Shown here in pieces: positions 1 to 5,452 of a DNA stretch of 8,511 nucleotides. Source of the stretch: Gemmatimonadales bacterium (GTDB taxonomy: Bacteria; Gemmatimonadota; Gemmatimonadetes; Gemmatimonadales; GWC2-71-9). The notes under the pieces were generated by a model. The model had not been told where the DNA came from, ran no database searches, and worked only from the letters and a program-made list of their open reading frames with translations. Both the position numbers and the translations under genes were made by a program. The stretch is taken from the NCBI GenBank assembly GCA_013003805.1, contig JABDII010000283.1:1-8511 (forward strand), written 5' to 3'. Within the stretch, counting starts at the first letter, position 1; every line of letters starts with the position of its first letter.

Positions 1-1202
1 ATCATCACCCGAGCGGCAGGAACGGTGCCGAGCACGGCGAACGCCATAGCCAATCGATGATCGCCCGCAGTGCGGATTCGTCCCACCGGGGGCGCGGCAC
101 CCCCGGTAACGTAGAGGTCGTTCCCACGGACCTCTGCATCGGAGCCGATCGCGCGCAGATTGGCCGCCAACAGTTCCAAGCGATTGCTCTCCTTGACTCT
201 GAGCTCTCCGACTTCACGAAATACCGTGGTCCCCTCCGCCCGAGACGCCAGTATGGCGAGCAGAGGAACTTCGTCGATGAGACTGGGGATTTCCGCTGCG
301 TCGACCTCAGTTGAGCTGAGGGGGGACGGCCGTGCTACGAGCGTCCCGACGGGTTCTTCCAGCGCCATCCGCGAAGGCTCCGTGTGAACGCTCCCCTCTC
401 CTCCCATTCGCCGGACCACCTCGAGAAACCCCGTCCGGGTGGGGTTGAGTCCCACATCCTCGAGGCTCAGTTCCCCGCCTTCCGCCAGGAGAGCGGCACC
501 CACGAGGAAGGCCGCCGAGGAAATGTCCCCCGGTATGCTCAACTCAAACGGGACCACTCCTCCGGTGGGACGATAGTGGATCCACTCCCCTCCCCGGACG
601 GTCTCGACCGTGAGCCCCAGCCCGCGAAAGAGCCGCTCGGTGTGGTCACGGCTCCCGCCGCTCGGCTCGATGAGATCCACCGACACGCCTCCCGCCAGAC
701 CGGCGAACAGTAATGCTCCTTTCACTTGAGCGCTGGACACCTGCTGACGATGCGTGAGCGGCTGGAGCGGGCCACCCGTCACGCTGAGTGGCAATCCGTC
801 GTTGTTGTGCTCGACGAAGGTCGCGCCCATTTCGGTGAGTGGAACCGTCACCCTGCGCATGGGGCGGCGGCGAAGCGACGTATCACCGGTGACGGTGGCC
901 CGGAACGGATGGGCGGCCAGAATGCCCAGCAGGAGCCGGGCGGTAGTGCCGGAGTTCCCGCAGTGAAGTGCATCGGGGGGCTCGAGCAGTCGTCCCAAGC
1001 CGCCCACTCGCACGCGCGCCCCGCGCCTCAGCGGTGAGACGTCTGCTCCGAGCCGCCGGAGAAGCGCCGCCGTCGAGCGAGCGTCACGCGATGTCAGCGC
1101 CCCTTCAACCCAACTGGTCCCCTGGGCCAGCGCGGCCGCGAAGAACGCCCGGTGGGTAATGCTCTTGTCCCCCGGCACCCGCACGTGTCCGGCAACTTTC
1201 AC
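1..1202 (-). CDS. aroA: EPSP synthase (3-phosphoshikimate 1-carboxyvinyltransferase), C-terminus cut off by window edge
   Basis: Transfers the enolpyruvyl group of PEP to shikimate-3-phosphate, the sixth step of the shikimate pathway, in the cytoplasm. Reading from GTG at 1202, 400 codons are open to the window edge, so about the last 25-45 residues of a usual 425-445 are missing. Visible family motifs in order: PGDKSITHRA (10-19, substrate-binding Lys), CGNSGTTARL (81-90), GDTSLRRRPM (106-115), SSAQVKGALL (156-165), RDHTE (185-189), GDISSAAF (225-232), IDEVP (309-313, catalytic Asp), RVKESNR (335-341) and GDHRLAM (380-386). G-D-K-S, S-A-Q-V-K, R-D-H-T-E and N-P-T-R are, from memory, the four class II (CP4-like) signatures. 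The GTG start overlaps the tyrA stop (GTGA), so the two are probably translationally coupled. No in-frame damage is seen. Confidence 0.96.
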   Translation of the reverse strand, partial: MKVAGHVRVPGDKSITHRAFFAAALAQGTSWVEGALTSRDARSTAALLRRLGADVSPLRRGARVRVGGLGRLLEPPDALHCGNSGTTARLLLGILAAHPFRATVTGDTSLRRRPMRRVTVPLTEMGATFVEHNNDGLPLSVTGGPLQPLTHRQQVSSAQVKGALLFAGLAGGVSVDLIEPSGGSRDHTERLFRGLGLTVETVRGGEWIHYRPTGGVVPFELSIPGDISSAAFLVGAALLAEGGELSLEDVGLNPTRTGFLEVVRRMGGEGSVHTEPSRMALEEPVGTLVARPSPLSSTEVDAAEIPSLIDEVPLLAILASRAEGTTVFREVGELRVKESNRLELLAANLRAIGSDAEVRGNDLYVTGGAAPPVGRIRTAGDHRLAMAFAVLGTVPAARVM

Positions 1203-2047
1203 CGTTCGATGCCTCGACGGAATGCCGCCGCGTCGGCCAGGTAGCTGCGTAGCCCGTCACGGTCCCCGCGTTCGAGCAGGGTCTGCAGGCGCGTCAACTC
1301 GCGTTCGGTCTTCGCCAGCGCCTCCAGGATCGGGCCGGCATTCTCGAGCAAGAGGTCGGCCCAGTCCTCCGGATCTTCCGCGGCGAGCCGAGTCGCATCA
1401 CGCGCGCCCGGTCCGAAGGACACTCCACCCAGGCGGCGCGCGGCCAAAGTCTTGGCGAGGAGACACGACACGGCCTGCGGCAGATGACGGGTCCAGGCAA
1501 CTTGCCGGTCGTGACGCTCAGCTTCGATCAGTACGGGCTCCGCCTCCATCACCCGGGACCAGAAATGCATGACCTGCCGGACAGCTTGGTCGCCCTGGGA
1601 AGAGCCCACCGGGCAGACGTAGACCACGGCCCCTCGAAGAAGATCGGGTCCCGTCCTCCCGGCCGTGGCACTGGTTGATGCTGGCAGTGGATGCGACCCG
1701 GCGAACCGATCTGCCAGACCGTGCTGGGCCGCGGCCCGGCACACCGGAGCCTTGACGCTCGCGACGTCTGTCAGGATTGCGTCGGGGGACGCCTGTGGGG
1801 CCAGCGCTCCGATGAGCTGTGCCGTCCTGGTGGGAGACGCGGCGATGACGATGAGATCCGCCCCATGGACGGCCTTCTCCGGTGTCAGGGCCATGTCCGA
1901 GATTGCGTCGACCTTGAGGGCGCGCACGGCGTCGGCTGGTTGGGGCGAATAGCCGATCACTCGTGGAATGCCGGCACGGCGTGCCTGCCAGGCGAGCGAT
2001 CCGCCGAGCGGCTCGAGGCCGATGACAGCCAGCGTAGTTGGACGCAC
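1199..2047 (-). CDS. tyrA: Prephenate dehydrogenase (TyrA family), monofunctional
   Basis: NAD(P)-dependent oxidative decarboxylation of prephenate to 4-hydroxyphenylpyruvate, in tyrosine synthesis. The reading frame stays open to a TTG at 2215, but that would overlap the divergent regulator. Family homology begins only at TLAVIG, so I chose GTG at 2047 (282 residues, the usual family length), with a weak GCGAGA upstream. ATG at 2140 is the alternative and lacks a ribosome site. Domains: Rossmann nucleotide-binding fold about 5-145, with the dinucleotide motif written IGLEPLGG (9-16); DVASVK (94-99), GSHPL (117-121), RHLPQ (187-191) and ARDATRLA (215-222, with the prephenate-binding Arg) match family positions; helical dimerisation domain about 155-282. 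No chorismate mutase or ACT domain is present. The second Gly of GxGxxG is replaced by Glu12. It forms an operon with aroA downstream. Confidence 0.92.
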   Translation of the reverse strand: MRPTTLAVIGLEPLGGSLAWQARRAGIPRVIGYSPQPADAVRALKVDAISDMALTPEKAVHGADLIVIAASPTRTAQLIGALAPQASPDAILTDVASVKAPVCRAAAQHGLADRFAGSHPLPASTSATAGRTGPDLLRGAVVYVCPVGSSQGDQAVRQVMHFWSRVMEAEPVLIEAERHDRQVAWTRHLPQAVSCLLAKTLAARRLGGVSFGPGARDATRLAAEDPEDWADLLLENAGPILEALAKTERELTRLQTLLERGDRDGLRSYLADAAAFRRGIER

Positions 2048-2099
2048 GAGCGGTCTCGCCGTTTGAGACGATGGTCGGAGATTCGAGCGCGAAGTGTAA

Positions 2100-2111
2100 G
2101 TCCCGCGGGAC
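2100..2111. promoter_or_regulatory. 12-bp perfect palindrome GTCCCGCGGGAC in the tyrA/regulator divergent region
   Basis: A perfect 12-bp inverted repeat lies 53 bp upstream of the chosen tyrA start and 94 bp upstream of the divergent response regulator. It could be an operator, but in GC-rich DNA a palindrome of this length is only weak evidence. No binding protein is suggested by the sequence. Confidence 0.25.
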
Positions 2112-2205
2112 GGTTTCTCAACGCGGACCGGCGGGTGCATTTGGCCCGGTTTCGGCGTATCTTGGCGCAACCCGATCGCGGCGAACGTGACGAGGAGTCG
2201 ATTCA

Positions 2206-2580
2206 ATGGCGACAATAGTCATCGTCGAAGACAACCCCGACAACATGAAGCTCATCCAGACCATCCTCCGGCTCCGGGGCCACACCTTGGCCGGCCTGCC
2301 GGGCGGCGACGGGCTTCTGGACACGATCGATCGCGAACGCCCCGACCTCATTCTCATGGACATCCAGCTCCCCGAGCGGGATGGGTTCGAGTTGCTCGAG
2401 GAGATCCGAGAGTCGCCCCATGCGGCAACGCGGGTCATCGCCCTCACGGCGCACGCGATGGCCGGTGATCGCGAGCGCGCGTTGGCGGCAGGCTTCGATG
2501 GCTACGTCACCAAACCGATTGATATTCGCGAGTTTCCCGAGCTGATTGACCGTGCGCTCGAGGGTGAGCGGATCGACTGA
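2206..2580 (+). CDS. Stand-alone receiver-domain response regulator (CheY/DivK-like)
   Basis: A 124-residue protein that is a single phospho-acceptor receiver domain, cytoplasmic, expected to relay phosphate or change a partner's activity rather than bind DNA. Key residues are all present: acidic pocket E8/D9 in VEDNPDN, phospho-acceptor D52 in LILMDIQLP, switch Thr81 in ALTAHAM and Lys103 in VTKPID. The LTAHAMxGDRE pattern is typical of receivers in phosphorelays (DivK-like and hybrid-kinase receivers). There is no output domain; the frame stops right after the last helix. An AGGAG at 2193-2197, 8 nt from ATG, fixes the start. It is divergent from tyrA and 185 bp ahead of the pilin-like pair; a functional link with that pair is only inferred from position. 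The partner kinase is not in the window. Confidence 0.93.
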   Translation: MATIVIVEDNPDNMKLIQTILRLRGHTLAGLPGGDGLLDTIDRERPDLILMDIQLPERDGFELLEEIRESPHAATRVIALTAHAMAGDRERALAAGFDGYVTKPIDIREFPELIDRALEGERID

Positions 2581-2598
2581 CCTGGATCGGCCCGCGTG

Positions 2599-2613
2599 GT
2601 GCCATTATGGCAC
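2599..2613. promoter_or_regulatory. 15-nt perfect inverted repeat GTGCCATTATGGCAC upstream of pilin unit
   Basis: Seven-base arms around one central base, lying between the regulator gene and the pilin-like unit. Its centre is about 103 bp upstream of the -12 element of the sigma-54 promoter candidate, a typical distance for an enhancer-binding activator site. It could instead be part of a weak terminator for the regulator gene, but no T-run follows. A further C-rich/G-rich inverted repeat (arms about 2640-2644 and 2647-2651) lies just downstream. Confidence 0.35.
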
Positions 2614-2694
2614 TTTGCCAGGCATGCAGCGTTTGGAGGCCCCCAAGGGGGGCGATCTCCGCGGGGTTCCTGGGGGCAGCCACATCAGGCCATC

Positions 2695-2710
2695 TGGCAC
2701 ATCTCCTGCC
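2695..2710 (+). promoter_or_regulatory. Candidate sigma-54 (-24/-12) promoter for the pilin-like genes
   Basis: TGGCACATCTCCTGCC matches the sigma-54 pattern TGGCAC-N5-TTGC with the required GG-N10-GC spacing (GG at 2696-2697, GC at 2708-2709). The only departure in the core is C for the first T of the -12 box. It sits within an inverted repeat AGGCCAT (2687-2693) / ATGGCCT (2716-2722). Transcription would start near 2720, about 45 nt before the first gene of the unit. Type IV pilin genes are often sigma-54 dependent, as in Pseudomonas and Myxococcus. Confidence 0.5.
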
Positions 2711-2765
2711 TCACGATGGCCTTTCGGGGCTCGACGGCTCCATGGACGGCAAGGAGACACCCAGT

Positions 2766-3284
2766 ATGGCGAACGAACGACGCCGGGCGGAGTACGGCCG
2801 GCGCGCTACCGACACGAAGCAGGCCTTGCTCGATGCCGCGCAGAGCGCGGTCGACTCCGAGGTCGAGCACCGCAAGACCCGTGGGCGGGAGCAGAAGCGG
2901 CGCGCTCGCCGCCGATTGCTTCCGGCTATCTTCGCGGTGACGGTTGCGTTCTCGCTGTACGCCCTTCTCACCCGTCCCGCCTGGCTTCAGACGCCGCCGC
3001 CTCCATCCGATACGCCGGCCGTCCAGGAGGCCAACCTCCGCATCATCATGTACACCCAGGCCATGCGCGTCGAGCGCTTCGTGGAGGAGAACGGTCGAGT
3101 GCCCGAAACGTTGGCCGAAGCCAGCGCAGCCGCGGTGGGCACTCGGATCGAGTCACTGGACGACAACGCATGGGCGCTTCACGGCTCCACCGGTGCCGTC
3201 GAACTGACCCTGAAGTCAACCGACGTCATGCGGGATTTCTTGGGCAATAGCTTCGAAGTCCTGGCCGCGCGGGGGGAGTCATGA
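2766..3284 (+). CDS. Single-pass membrane protein of unknown function, paired with a prepilin
   Basis: 172 residues. ATG at 2766 was chosen because AAGGAGA (2751-2757) sits 8 nt upstream; the frame is open further upstream to 2607 but without a ribosome site. Layout: a charged, Arg/Lys-rich N-terminal region (1-50, cytoplasmic by the positive-inside rule), one hydrophobic segment about 51-69, a short proline-rich linker (PPPP 77-80), then an exported C-terminal part. Around 90-118 there is an amphipathic helix followed by ENGRVPETLAEA. This resembles C-terminal regions of pilin-like proteins in which a helix precedes 'NGRLP'. There is no prepilin cleavage motif. Its stop overlaps the prepilin start (ATGA), so the two are co-translated and probably act together, perhaps as a pilus or secretion-assembly accessory. 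I do not recognise a named family. Confidence 0.8.
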   Translation: MANERRRAEYGRRATDTKQALLDAAQSAVDSEVEHRKTRGREQKRRARRRLLPAIFAVTVAFSLYALLTRPAWLQTPPPPSDTPAVQEANLRIIMYTQAMRVERFVEENGRVPETLAEASAAAVGTRIESLDDNAWALHGSTGAVELTLKSTDVMRDFLGNSFEVLAARGES

Positions 3285-3736
3285 GGCGACGGAAAGGCTT
3301 CACGTTCATCGAGATCCTGATGGTGATGATCATCATCGGGCTCTTGAGCAGCCTGGCAATCCTGAAATACATCGATTTGAAACGCCAGGCGTACGCCGTG
3401 ACGATCGCGAGCGAAATCCACGCGGTGAGGGTCGGGGCGTTCAATTACTGGGCCGATTTCCAGGACTGGCCGCCCGACGTCGGGCCGGGCGTCGCACCGC
3501 CACCGCTCGTGCCCTATCTGCCCGGCTTCACCTTCGCCGGGCCGAACTACACCCTGGATTGGGATAATTTGACCGGCGGAGGAGGAGGAGGTGCATTCCT
3601 CGTCGGCATTACCATGACGACGGCGGATCTCAAGTTGCTCAATTCGGTGAAGAAGAACCTGGGCACGACCAACCCGTGGTTCCTGAACGGGAACTCCCTC
3701 ACCTACATCATCGTCGGGCCGAGCGGCGTCTTCTAG
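3281..3736 (+). CDS. Type IV prepilin / pseudopilin
   Basis: 151 residues. The N-terminus has the class III prepilin signal: short basic leader MRRRKG, predicted prepilin-peptidase cut after G6, mature protein starting with Phe and carrying the conserved Glu at +5 (FTFIE), then a hydrophobic helix to about residue 28. This helix anchors the subunit in the inner membrane and packs the filament core. Aromatic-rich C-terminal domain with PPDVGPG and APPPL, six consecutive glycines at 99-104, and no cysteine pair. It follows the preceding gene with a 4-bp ATGA overlap and no separate promoter is seen. It could be a type IV pilus minor or major pilin or a type II secretion pseudopilin; no assembly ATPase, platform or peptidase gene is in the window to decide. 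Its TAG stop overlaps the convergent ppk2 stop. Confidence 0.92.
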   Translation: MRRRKGFTFIEILMVMIIIGLLSSLAILKYIDLKRQAYAVTIASEIHAVRVGAFNYWADFQDWPPDVGPGVAPPPLVPYLPGFTFAGPNYTLDWDNLTGGGGGGAFLVGITMTTADLKLLNSVKKNLGTTNPWFLNGNSLTYIIVGPSGVF

Positions 3737-4551
3737 CGCTCCGAGGTATCCAGCGCGCTCACGTATCGGAGCACATCGGGATCTGCCGTCGGAAATTCTG
3801 GGTCCATCCGCTCCAACGCATCAACTACCACTTGAGCCACCAACAGGTCGCGCGACGACTTGCTGTCCGCGGGCACCACGTACCACGGCGCCCAGTCGGT
3901 GCTGCACCGGGACAGTGCTTCGCGGTAGGCCTCGGAGTACGCGTCCCACTCGTTCCGCGCCTTCAGGTCTTCCGGGTTGAATTTCCAGTTGCGCTTGGGA
4001 TCTTCGAGCCGGCGGAGCAGCCGGCGGCGCTGCTCATCCTTGGAAACGTGTAAGAAGAATTTGAGAATCGTGACGTCGTTCTCACTCAGCATCCGCTCGA
4101 AATCGTTGATCTGCTCGTAGCGCGGCCGCCAGACCGATTCGGGAACCAGTTCCTTCACCCGGACCACCAGCACGTCCTCGTAGTGGGACCGGTTGAAGAT
4201 CCCGATCATGCCGCGTCGCGGGACCGCGGTGTGAACGCGCCAGAGATAGTCCTGCTGGAGCTCGCGCTCCGTGGGCTTGCCGTACCCCGTCACCCGGCAC
4301 CCCTGCGGATTGATGGACCCGAACACGCGGCGGATGGTCCCATCCTTCCCGCCGGCGTCGCGGGCCTGGAGCACCACGAGCAGCGCCTGCCGGCCTTGGG
4401 CGAAGAGCCGTCGCTGGAGTTCGGTCATCTGCTCCTTGAGGGCCAGGAGCTGTTCAACGCGTTCGGCTTTTCCCGGCAGATCATCGGGTCGCTTGGCGTC
4501 TGCATCGCTCAGTTTGGGGGCCTTGCCGAGCTTGATGGGTTGGAGGCTCAT
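3733..4551 (-). CDS. ppk2: Polyphosphate kinase 2 family protein (polyphosphate:nucleotide phosphotransferase)
   Basis: 272 residues, normal for a single-domain PPK2. It transfers phosphate between polyphosphate and nucleotides in the cytoplasm. Walker A is ARDAGGKDG (63-71, Lys69); NPQG at 81-84 follows the loop; the Walker B region is IFNRSHYEDVLVVRV (118-132); the lid arginines are RRRLLRR (175-181) before EDPKRNWKFNPEDL; APWYVVPAD (221-229) is typical near the C-terminus. The NRSHYEDVLV form and the KRNWKFNPEDL segment look like the class III branch (AMP and ADP both accepted, Deinococcus/Meiothermus type) rather than class I or II; this sub-class call is from memory of motifs. ATG at 4551 has no clear ribosome site upstream. 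Repeat copy A lies 57 bp upstream. It is convergent with the prepilin gene, sharing CTAG at 3733-3736. Confidence 0.94.
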   Translation of the reverse strand: MSLQPIKLGKAPKLSDADAKRPDDLPGKAERVEQLLALKEQMTELQRRLFAQGRQALLVVLQARDAGGKDGTIRRVFGSINPQGCRVTGYGKPTERELQQDYLWRVHTAVPRRGMIGIFNRSHYEDVLVVRVKELVPESVWRPRYEQINDFERMLSENDVTILKFFLHVSKDEQRRRLLRRLEDPKRNWKFNPEDLKARNEWDAYSEAYREALSRCSTDWAPWYVVPADSKSSRDLLVAQVVVDALERMDPEFPTADPDVLRYVSALDTSER

Positions 4552-4608
4552 GATTGGATTGGCAGGTGAGGGTGTGAGGATGGGGTAGTCGGACTACAAG
4601 GAAGGCGA

Positions 4609-4740
4609 GTGCCCGGGGCGGGACTCGACGCGGCGAGCGCCCGAGAGCCGCAGGCTCGAGCGCGCACAGAGCGGACGCGAGCGGGGCGGCTGGGTGGAGT
4701 GGGCGTCAACCCGCACGGGATTGCTCCCTGGGCGTTAGAG
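4609..4740 (-). repeat. Dispersed repeat, copy A (half-length)
   Basis: Matches the first half of copies B and C at about 90% by hand. It contains the GC-rich left end (CCCGGGGCGGG), the imperfect hairpin (arms 4635-4649 and 4653-4667, loop GCA) and a decayed version of the tRNA-Leu-like section (about 4698-4738). Similarity ends at the point corresponding to the anticodon loop; the second half of the 268-bp unit is absent. It begins 57 bp upstream of the ppk2 start codon and has the same orientation as the other copies. Strand is given as the direction in which the tRNA-like part reads. Confidence 0.85.
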
Positions 4741-4788
4741 GGGGACGAGACCGGATAAGGCAAAGCCCGGCCCGCTTCGCTGCTACTT

Positions 4789-4798
4789 CAACCGGTTG
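4789..4798. promoter_or_regulatory. 10-bp palindrome CAACCGGTTG just past the stop of the small membrane gene
   Basis: A perfect palindrome lies 5 bp beyond the TAA of the 94-residue gene, in the 63 bp between that gene and repeat copy A. It is too short and lacks a T-run to be called a terminator with confidence; the rest of this gap shows nothing I recognise. Confidence 0.2.
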
Positions 4799-4803
4799 GA
4801 CGG

Positions 4804-5088
4804 TTACCCATTTCTGTCCTCTTGCGACGTACGCCCGGCGGTGAGCAAACGCTCTGTGAAGTCAAGGCGTTCCTGCATCTCGGTCAACTGTGACCGTGTG
4901 TGCTCCTGCATGTCGGCCAACTGTTCGACTTCGTCGCGCAGCGCATCGACGACCGGTACCAACTCCGGTTCGCTGCCTCGCGTCTCCAGCTCTTTCTTCT
5001 TAAACATGAACCAGGCCAGTGCCCACACGGTCCCGGTGAACGCAAGGCTGCCCATAACGATGCTGACTATCTGTACCTCGACCGGCAT
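4804..5088 (-). CDS. Small one-TM coiled-coil membrane protein, PspB-like in layout
   Basis: 94 residues. A ribosome site GGAGGAG (5094-5100 on the opposite strand) lies 5 nt from ATG, which supports a real gene. The N-terminal hydrophobic segment, about 6-29 (ending ALAWFMFKKK), is followed by a basic stop-transfer patch. The cytoplasmic tail has a heptad-like helix about 43-83 (VVDALRDEVEQLADM, then LTEMQERLDFTERLL). This shape, one TM followed by a short coiled coil ending in an E-R-L-D-F-x-E-R-L-L pattern, resembles phage shock protein B and many unnamed small membrane proteins of similar length. I see no decisive PspB residue match and no pspA or pspC nearby, so function is unassigned. 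Repeat copy B lies 71 bp upstream, copy A 63 bp downstream, so the gene is bracketed by repeats. Confidence 0.82.
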   Translation of the reverse strand: MPVEVQIVSIVMGSLAFTGTVWALAWFMFKKKELETRGSEPELVPVVDALRDEVEQLADMQEHTRSQLTEMQERLDFTERLLTAGRTSQEDRNG

Positions 5089-5249
5089 GACGTCTCCTCC
5101 TCAACCCCTCGGAGGTGAGTGGGCGCTCGGACCACTACTCGTACGTCCTGCGGACCACCATGCCCGGGGCGGGATTCGACGCGGCGTGCGCCCGAGAGCC
5201 AATGGCTCGAGTGCGCACAGGGCGGACGCGAGCGGGGCGGCCGGGTGGA

Positions 5250-5292
5250 GCGGGCGTCAACCCGCACGGGGTTCCCCCCAAGGGATTGTAAG
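5250..5292 (-). other. tRNA-Leu 3'-half-like segment in repeat B
   Basis: On the minus strand this reads as the 3' side of an anticodon loop/stem (CTTACAATCCCT), a long variable arm (GGGG/CCCC-like, degraded in this copy) and a T arm with a perfect 5-bp stem GCGGG/CCCGC (5250-5254 / 5261-5265). The T loop has 6 nt (TTGACG on the minus strand), one base short of the standard TTCGA-type loop, so it should not work as a tRNA. No D arm or 5' acceptor strand is found upstream at the proper distance. Confidence 0.6.
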
Positions 5293-5312
5293 TTGCTCCT
5301 AGAATACCGCAA
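5285..5312 (-). promoter_or_regulatory. Candidate sigma-70-type promoter inside repeat B
   Basis: On the minus strand, TTGCGG (5312-5307) and TACAAT (5290-5285) are separated by 16 bp. The -10 matches TATAAT at 5 of 6 and the -35 keeps TTG. The -10 is formed from the anticodon-loop part of the tRNA-like segment. It would drive the small membrane gene at 5088 with a leader of about 190 nt containing the variable arm, T arm and hairpin. Confidence 0.3.
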
Positions 5313-5452
5313 GGAAGCGCACACCGAGGATAGGTCCTGCAATTACGGCGGGTTGCGGTGGCAGTTCGGCGCAGGGAACCGCATGAAAACGAGTGGTTCG
5401 GAACCGGGCTGGTCACAGCGGTGGACAGAGGCCTTGCCCTAGCGACATCTCA

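Larger units (their letters stand above)
5160..5427 (-). repeat. Dispersed 268-bp repeat, copy B
   Basis: Aligns gap-free with copy C over all 268 bp, about 235 identities by hand. Divergence is very uneven: about 11 mismatches in the first 181 bp and about 18 in the next 60, with the final 17 bp (GGTCACAGCGGTGGACA) identical. Parts, plus-strand order: GC-rich end, imperfect 15-nt-armed hairpin (5186-5200 / 5204-5218, loop AAT), linker, tRNA-Leu-like section (about 5250-5292), then a second module found only in B and C. It fills most of the 364-bp gap between the peptidase stop and the small membrane gene start. No target-site duplication is visible at its ends. Confidence 0.92.

Noticed and set aside
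2141..2163. TTGGCC/TATCTT promoter before the response regulator
   Set aside because: The two boxes are only 11 bp apart; with correct spacing the upstream box (GTGCAT) is poor.
1199..2215. Longer tyrA from TTG at 2215
   Set aside because: It would overlap the regulator start and ribosome site, and the extra 56 residues precede the Rossmann fold without family resemblance.
2607..2765. N-terminal extension of the one-TM protein to 2607
   Set aside because: AAGGAGA at 2751-2757 is correctly spaced for ATG 2766, and the extension would cover the sigma-54 promoter candidate.
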